A stretch of 34,614 bases of DNA, from positions 60,789 to 95,402 of the forward strand of contig SWDG01000022.1 in the NCBI GenBank assembly GCA_005116965.1, given 5' to 3'. Of this stretch, positions 31,668 through 34,614 are shown piece by piece. Numbering within the stretch: the stretch's first letter is position 1; each line of letters starts with the position of its first letter. The position numbers and the translations under genes are program-made. This DNA is from Nitrospira sp. GTDB taxonomy: Bacteria > Nitrospirota > Nitrospiria > Nitrospirales > Nitrospiraceae. Below the pieces are notes generated by a model, which did no database searches, was not told where the DNA came from, and was given only the letters and a program-made list of their open reading frames with translations.

Positions 31668-32093
31668 ATGGATATTGAAATAGGCTCCAATCTCTACAAG
31701 AATTCAAGTGGAACCATCGAAGTCGAGGGTGTGCCGCAAATCCAAGTCGCCCGCCACCCCTCAACGGGGATACTGTTGGTGAACTTTGCGCTGTTTGACT
31801 TGAATGGCCGGATGCTGGCCAAGGTGGTGGACAGCACCATGATGTTCAACGAACGGCGCGCCTATGAATTGACGAAGACGGATAAGGGTGTGTCAATGAA
31901 GGAAGCCGAGTCCGGCAAGATTCTTCTCCAGTTCGAGGTGAAGGCTCCCGATATCGTGTCTTTGTCACGCGGGGAGTTTTACACGATGAAAGGCCATCTC
32001 TTCCACGTATCACCGACGGAGTGGAAGCTCGAGAAGCAGCAGAAGAGCGGACTCATGCACGACGCCAAAGGGGGTGCTGTGTCTATCGGCTAG
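31668..32093 (+). CDS. Hypothetical beta-rich protein
   Basis: A 141-residue protein with no signal peptide or membrane segment. It reads as alternating beta strands (TIEVEGVPQIQVARH, ILLVNFALFDLNGRMLAKVV, KILLQFEVKAPDIVSLSRGE, YTMKGHLFHVSPTEWKL), which suggests a small beta-sandwich. The C-terminus is polar and probably disordered. No family is recognised. It has no clear Shine-Dalgarno (GCCAAT precedes ATG 31668); an ATG start with this coding bias still makes it likely. It is convergent with clpB. Confidence 0.6.
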   Translation: MDIEIGSNLYKNSSGTIEVEGVPQIQVARHPSTGILLVNFALFDLNGRMLAKVVDSTMMFNERRAYELTKTDKGVSMKEAESGKILLQFEVKAPDIVSLSRGEFYTMKGHLFHVSPTEWKLEKQQKSGLMHDAKGGAVSIG

Positions 32094-32097
32094 CTGG

Positions 32098-32325
32098 AGT
32101 ATGCTGCAAAAGCCCGCCAGCGTCGTTCTCGCCTCGCTCAAGGCCTCAACGTAAGGAAGTCGAAGGCAAAGTACCTATCCGCTCGTATGTGATCGAAGCG
32201 AGCGGTTCAAGCGAAGCTTGGTATGTACATCCTCGGCCTTTCGCTCGCTGCGGGCCTTGCCCGGTGAAAGGCGCGTCTTGGCGCGCCGGGGTTGGGCGGG
32301 TGAGACGGTGAGCTGTTTCAACATC
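32098..32325. mobile_element. MITE-like palindromic element between convergent genes
   Basis: Imperfect terminal inverted repeats match at 12 of 16 positions: AGTATGCTGCAAAAGC (32098-32113) and, on the other strand, AGGATGTTGAAACAGC (32310-32325). Inside are GCCTTTC/GAAAGGC (32236-32242, 32266-32272) and GGCGCG/CGCGCC hairpins. About 228 bases, no protein-coding frame. It resembles non-autonomous repeats I recall from Nitrospira-type genomes, which I cannot check here. It may also serve as a two-way terminator. Confidence 0.5.
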
Positions 32326-32355
32326 CTCAGGACCCCCACAGCGCACGTTCATTTC

Positions 32356-34614
32356 TTAGGGGTTGGTCCGTGATGTTACGATCGGCACCACGACAAGCTC
32401 CCCATTTTGTGCATCGACCGACGCGGTATCCCCATCCCGCAACTCACCTTTGATCAGCAACTTCGCGATCGGTGTTTCTAATTCCTGTTGAATGAGGCGT
32501 TTGAGCGGTCGGGCTCCGTAGACCGGATCATAGCCACGTTCTCCTAAATGCTTGAGCGCGGACGGGCTGATCGCTAGGGGAATCCGCCGCTCGGCTAATC
32601 GATTGCGGAGACGTTCCAGCTGAATTTCTACGATCTTGATCAAGTGTTCGGTGCCGAGTGGATGGAAGACCACAAGTTCATCCACCCGGTTCAAGAACTC
32701 CGGGCGAAACTGTTGCCGCAGCTCGCCCATCACCAGCGTCCTCACTTGCTCATGGGACGCGCCGCGTTGCTGTGCCTCGAGAATCTGAGGGCTGCCGATG
32801 TTGGAGGTCATGATCAACACGGTGTTCTTAAAATCGACTGTGCGACCTTGCGAATCGGTCAGTCGCCCATCATCCAGCACTTGCAGCAAGACATTGAAGA
32901 CGTCGTGGTGCGCTTTCTCGATTTCATCGAATAGGATCACTGAGAATGGGCGCCGCCGAACAGCTTCGGTGAGTTGGCCACCTTCTTCGTACCCGATATA
33001 GCCGGGAGGCGCGCCGATGAGGCGGGCGACCGTGTGCTTTTCCATATACTCGGACATATCGATTCTGACCAGATTCCCTTCATCGTCGAACAGAATGGTC
33101 GCCAGCGCACGGGCCAATTCTGTCTTCCCGACGCCGGTGGGGCCGAGAAACAGAAAAGAGCCGATCGGGCGATTCGGGTCTTTGATACCCGATCGCGCAC
33201 GCAGCACGGCATCCGCAACGGCTCGGACTCCTTCCTCTTGTCCCACGACGCGTTGATGCAGCAATTCCTCAAGTTTCAACAGTTTGTCGGTTTCCCCTTC
33301 GAGTAGACGAGAGACTGGAACACCAGTCCAACGGCTGACCACGGCGGCAATCTCGTCTTCATCGACCTCTTCTTTCAGCAGCCGTGTTTCATCCTGCTTC
33401 TTTCCCAAGTGCTGCTGCTCCTGTTCCAGTTCTCGTTCTAACCGAGGCAGTTCTCCGTACCGAAGTTCCGCCACGCGATTGAGGTCGTAGGCCCGCTCGG
33501 CCTGCTCGATCTTGAGCTTGATGTCCTCAATCGCCTCACGTGTTTTACGGAGTCGGGAGACAGAGGCCTTTTCTGATTCCCACCTGGTTTTCAGGGTCTG
33601 TAAGTCGCGTTGTTTTTCGCTCAGCTCCGTTTCGAGGTCGGTCAACCGGGCGGCGCTGGCCGGATCCTTCTCTTTCCTCAACGCTTCCCGCTCAATTTCC
33701 AGCTGGAGTACCTTGCGTGACACTTCGTCCAACTCCGCTGGAAGGCTGTCGATCTCGGTCCTGAGACGAGCGGCTGCTTCATCGACCAGGTCGATCGCTT
33801 TATCCGGAAGAAACCGATCTGAGATGTATCGATGCGACAACTTTGCCGCGGCGACGAGCGCGCTGTCCTTGATCCGCACGCCATGGTGGACTTCGTACCG
33901 CTCTTTGAGGCCGCGCAAAATGGATATGGTGTTCTCCACGGATGGCTGGTCGACCAGGACTGTCTGAAAGCGACGTTCCAACGCCGCATCTTTTTCGATG
34001 TGTTTTCGGTATTCGTCGAGCGTCGTGGCGCCGATCAGGTGCAACTCGCCCCGTGCCAGCATCGGCTTCAGCAGGTTGGCCGCATCCATCGCCCCTTCGG
34101 CCGCTCCAGCTCCGACGACCGTATGTAATTCATCGATGAACAGGAGGATTTGACCTTGAGACGATTGAATTTCCTTCAACACGGCCTTGAGCCGTTCCTC
34201 GAACTCGCCGCGAAACTTGGCACCGGCGATGAGCGATCCCATGTCCAATGCGAAGAGCTTCTTATGTTTAAGACTTTCTGGAACATCGCCTTTGACGATA
34301 CGGATCGCCAGCCCCTCCACGATCGCGGTTTTCCCGACTCCCGGTTCACCGATGAGCACGGGGTTGTTCTTCGTGCGGCGGGAGAGGATTTGAATCACTC
34401 GCCGGATTTCATCGTCTCGCCCGATGACGGGATCAAGCTTGCCTTGCCCGGCTAATTGAGTCAGATCGCGTCCGTATTTCACCAGCGACTGGTAGGTGCT
34501 TTCCGGGTCCTGACTGGTGACACGCTGATTGCCGCGCACCTGCTGCAATCCGGACAGGAGACGGTCCCGGGTGAGTCCCAGTTTCTTGAGCACCCCTCCT
34601 TCCTGAACCATGGC
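32356..34614 (-). CDS. clpB: ClpB disaggregase (N-terminal part outside the window)
   Basis: A cytoplasmic AAA+ chaperone that, with DnaK, dissolves protein aggregates after stress. The frame runs off the window with no stop, so the N-domain is mostly outside. Visible are the end of the N-domain linker, NBD1 with Walker [16 protein letters not shown] and Walker [14 protein letters not shown], and the coiled-coil middle domain (about 290-420, highly charged). NBD2 follows with [15 protein letters not shown], the pore loop [13 protein letters not shown] and [14 protein letters not shown]. The C-terminal domain has [20 protein letters not shown]. The middle domain distinguishes ClpB from ClpA/ClpC. 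All seen motifs are intact. Confidence 0.97.
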   Translation of the reverse strand, partial: AMVQEGGVLKKLGLTRDRLLSGLQQVRGNQRVTSQDPESTYQSLVKYGRDLTQLAGQGKLDPVIGRDDEIRRVIQILSRRTKNNPVLIGEPGVGKTAIVEGLAIRIVKGDVPESLKHKKLFALDMGSLIAGAKFRGEFEERLKAVLKEIQSSQGQILLFIDELHTVVGAGAAEGAMDAANLLKPMLARGELHLIGATTLDEYRKHIEKDAALERRFQTVLVDQPSVENTISILRGLKERYEVHHGVRIKDSALVAAAKLSHRYISDRFLPDKAIDLVDEAAARLRTEIDSLPAELDEVSRKVLQLEIEREALRKEKDPASAARLTDLETELSEKQRDLQTLKTRWESEKASVSRLRKTREAIEDIKLKIEQAERAYDLNRVAELRYGELPRLERELEQEQQHLGKKQDETRLLKEEVDEDEIAAVVSRWTGVPVSRLLEGETDKLLKLEELLHQRVVGQEEGVRAVADAVLRARSGIKDPNRPIGSFLFLGPTGVGKTELARALATILFDDEGNLVRIDMSEYMEKHTVARLIGAPPGYIGYEEGGQLTEAVRRRPFSVILFDEIEKAHHDVFNVLLQVLDDGRLTDSQGRTVDFKNTVLIMTSNIGSPQILEAQQRGASHEQVRTLVMGELRQQFRPEFLNRVDELVVFHPLGTEHLIKIVEIQLERLRNRLAERRIPLAISPSALKHLGERGYDPVYGARPLKRLIQQELETPIAKLLIKGELRDGDTASVDAQNGELVVVPIVTSRTNP

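Overview
The window is chromosomal DNA of a Gram-negative bacterium with moderately high GC. My best guess is a Nitrospira-type member of Nitrospirota. This rests on the style of gene content (several small DUF lipoproteins, a bactofilin, many secreted proteins of unknown function) and on familiarity with its intergenic repeats. There is no rRNA, nitrogen-cycle gene or other lineage marker here to prove it. I see no tRNA, rRNA, CRISPR array or intact insertion sequence. Both ends cut genes: an ABC ATPase at base 1 and clpB at base 34614.

Layout. 1-3.5 kb: ABC ATPase end, a translationally coupled pair (YpfJ-type zinc metallopeptidase and FUN14 membrane protein), and a DUF2959 lipoprotein. 3.8-5.9 kb: transketolase with a terminator. 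6.4-11.6 kb: a type I secretion locus on the minus strand, in the order RTX substrate, ABC exporter, shortened membrane-fusion protein, TolC-like outer-membrane protein. The RTX protein has only calcium-binding repeats and a C-terminal secretion signal, and a strong hairpin separates it from the exporter genes. 12.3-15.6 kb: a histidine-rich membrane hydroxylase, a DUF900 alpha/beta hydrolase and a dienelactone-hydrolase-like lipoprotein. 15.8-17.0 kb: an alternative sigma-70 factor.

17.2-20.8 kb: a tight operon of two lipoproteins, a possible small protein and a patatin-like lipoprotein. The two leading lipoproteins share a motif that occurs once in the first and twice in the second. This is the best candidate for an undescribed system. 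20.8-21.6 kb is almost gene-free and holds a 27-residue membrane peptide candidate and a large hairpin. 21.6-22.2 kb: a DUF433/DUF5615 toxin-antitoxin pair. 22.3-24.6 kb: a Tat-exported flavin amine oxidase and a bactofilin. 24.8-29.7 kb: a broken small gene, DUF423 membrane protein, secreted protein coupled to a dienelactone-hydrolase-like protein that lacks its nucleophile, Gfo/Idh/MocA oxidoreductase, stand-alone Lrp/AsnC effector domain and another secreted protein, with related palindromic repeats in three gaps. 29.8-34.6 kb: comM with a near-consensus promoter, a small membrane protein, an unknown beta-rich protein, a MITE-like element between convergent genes, and clpB.

Many starts were placed by Shine-Dalgarno sequences, ATGA overlaps, signal peptides or promoter positions rather than by longest frame. 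Functions are assigned from recognisable motifs only; no database search was possible.
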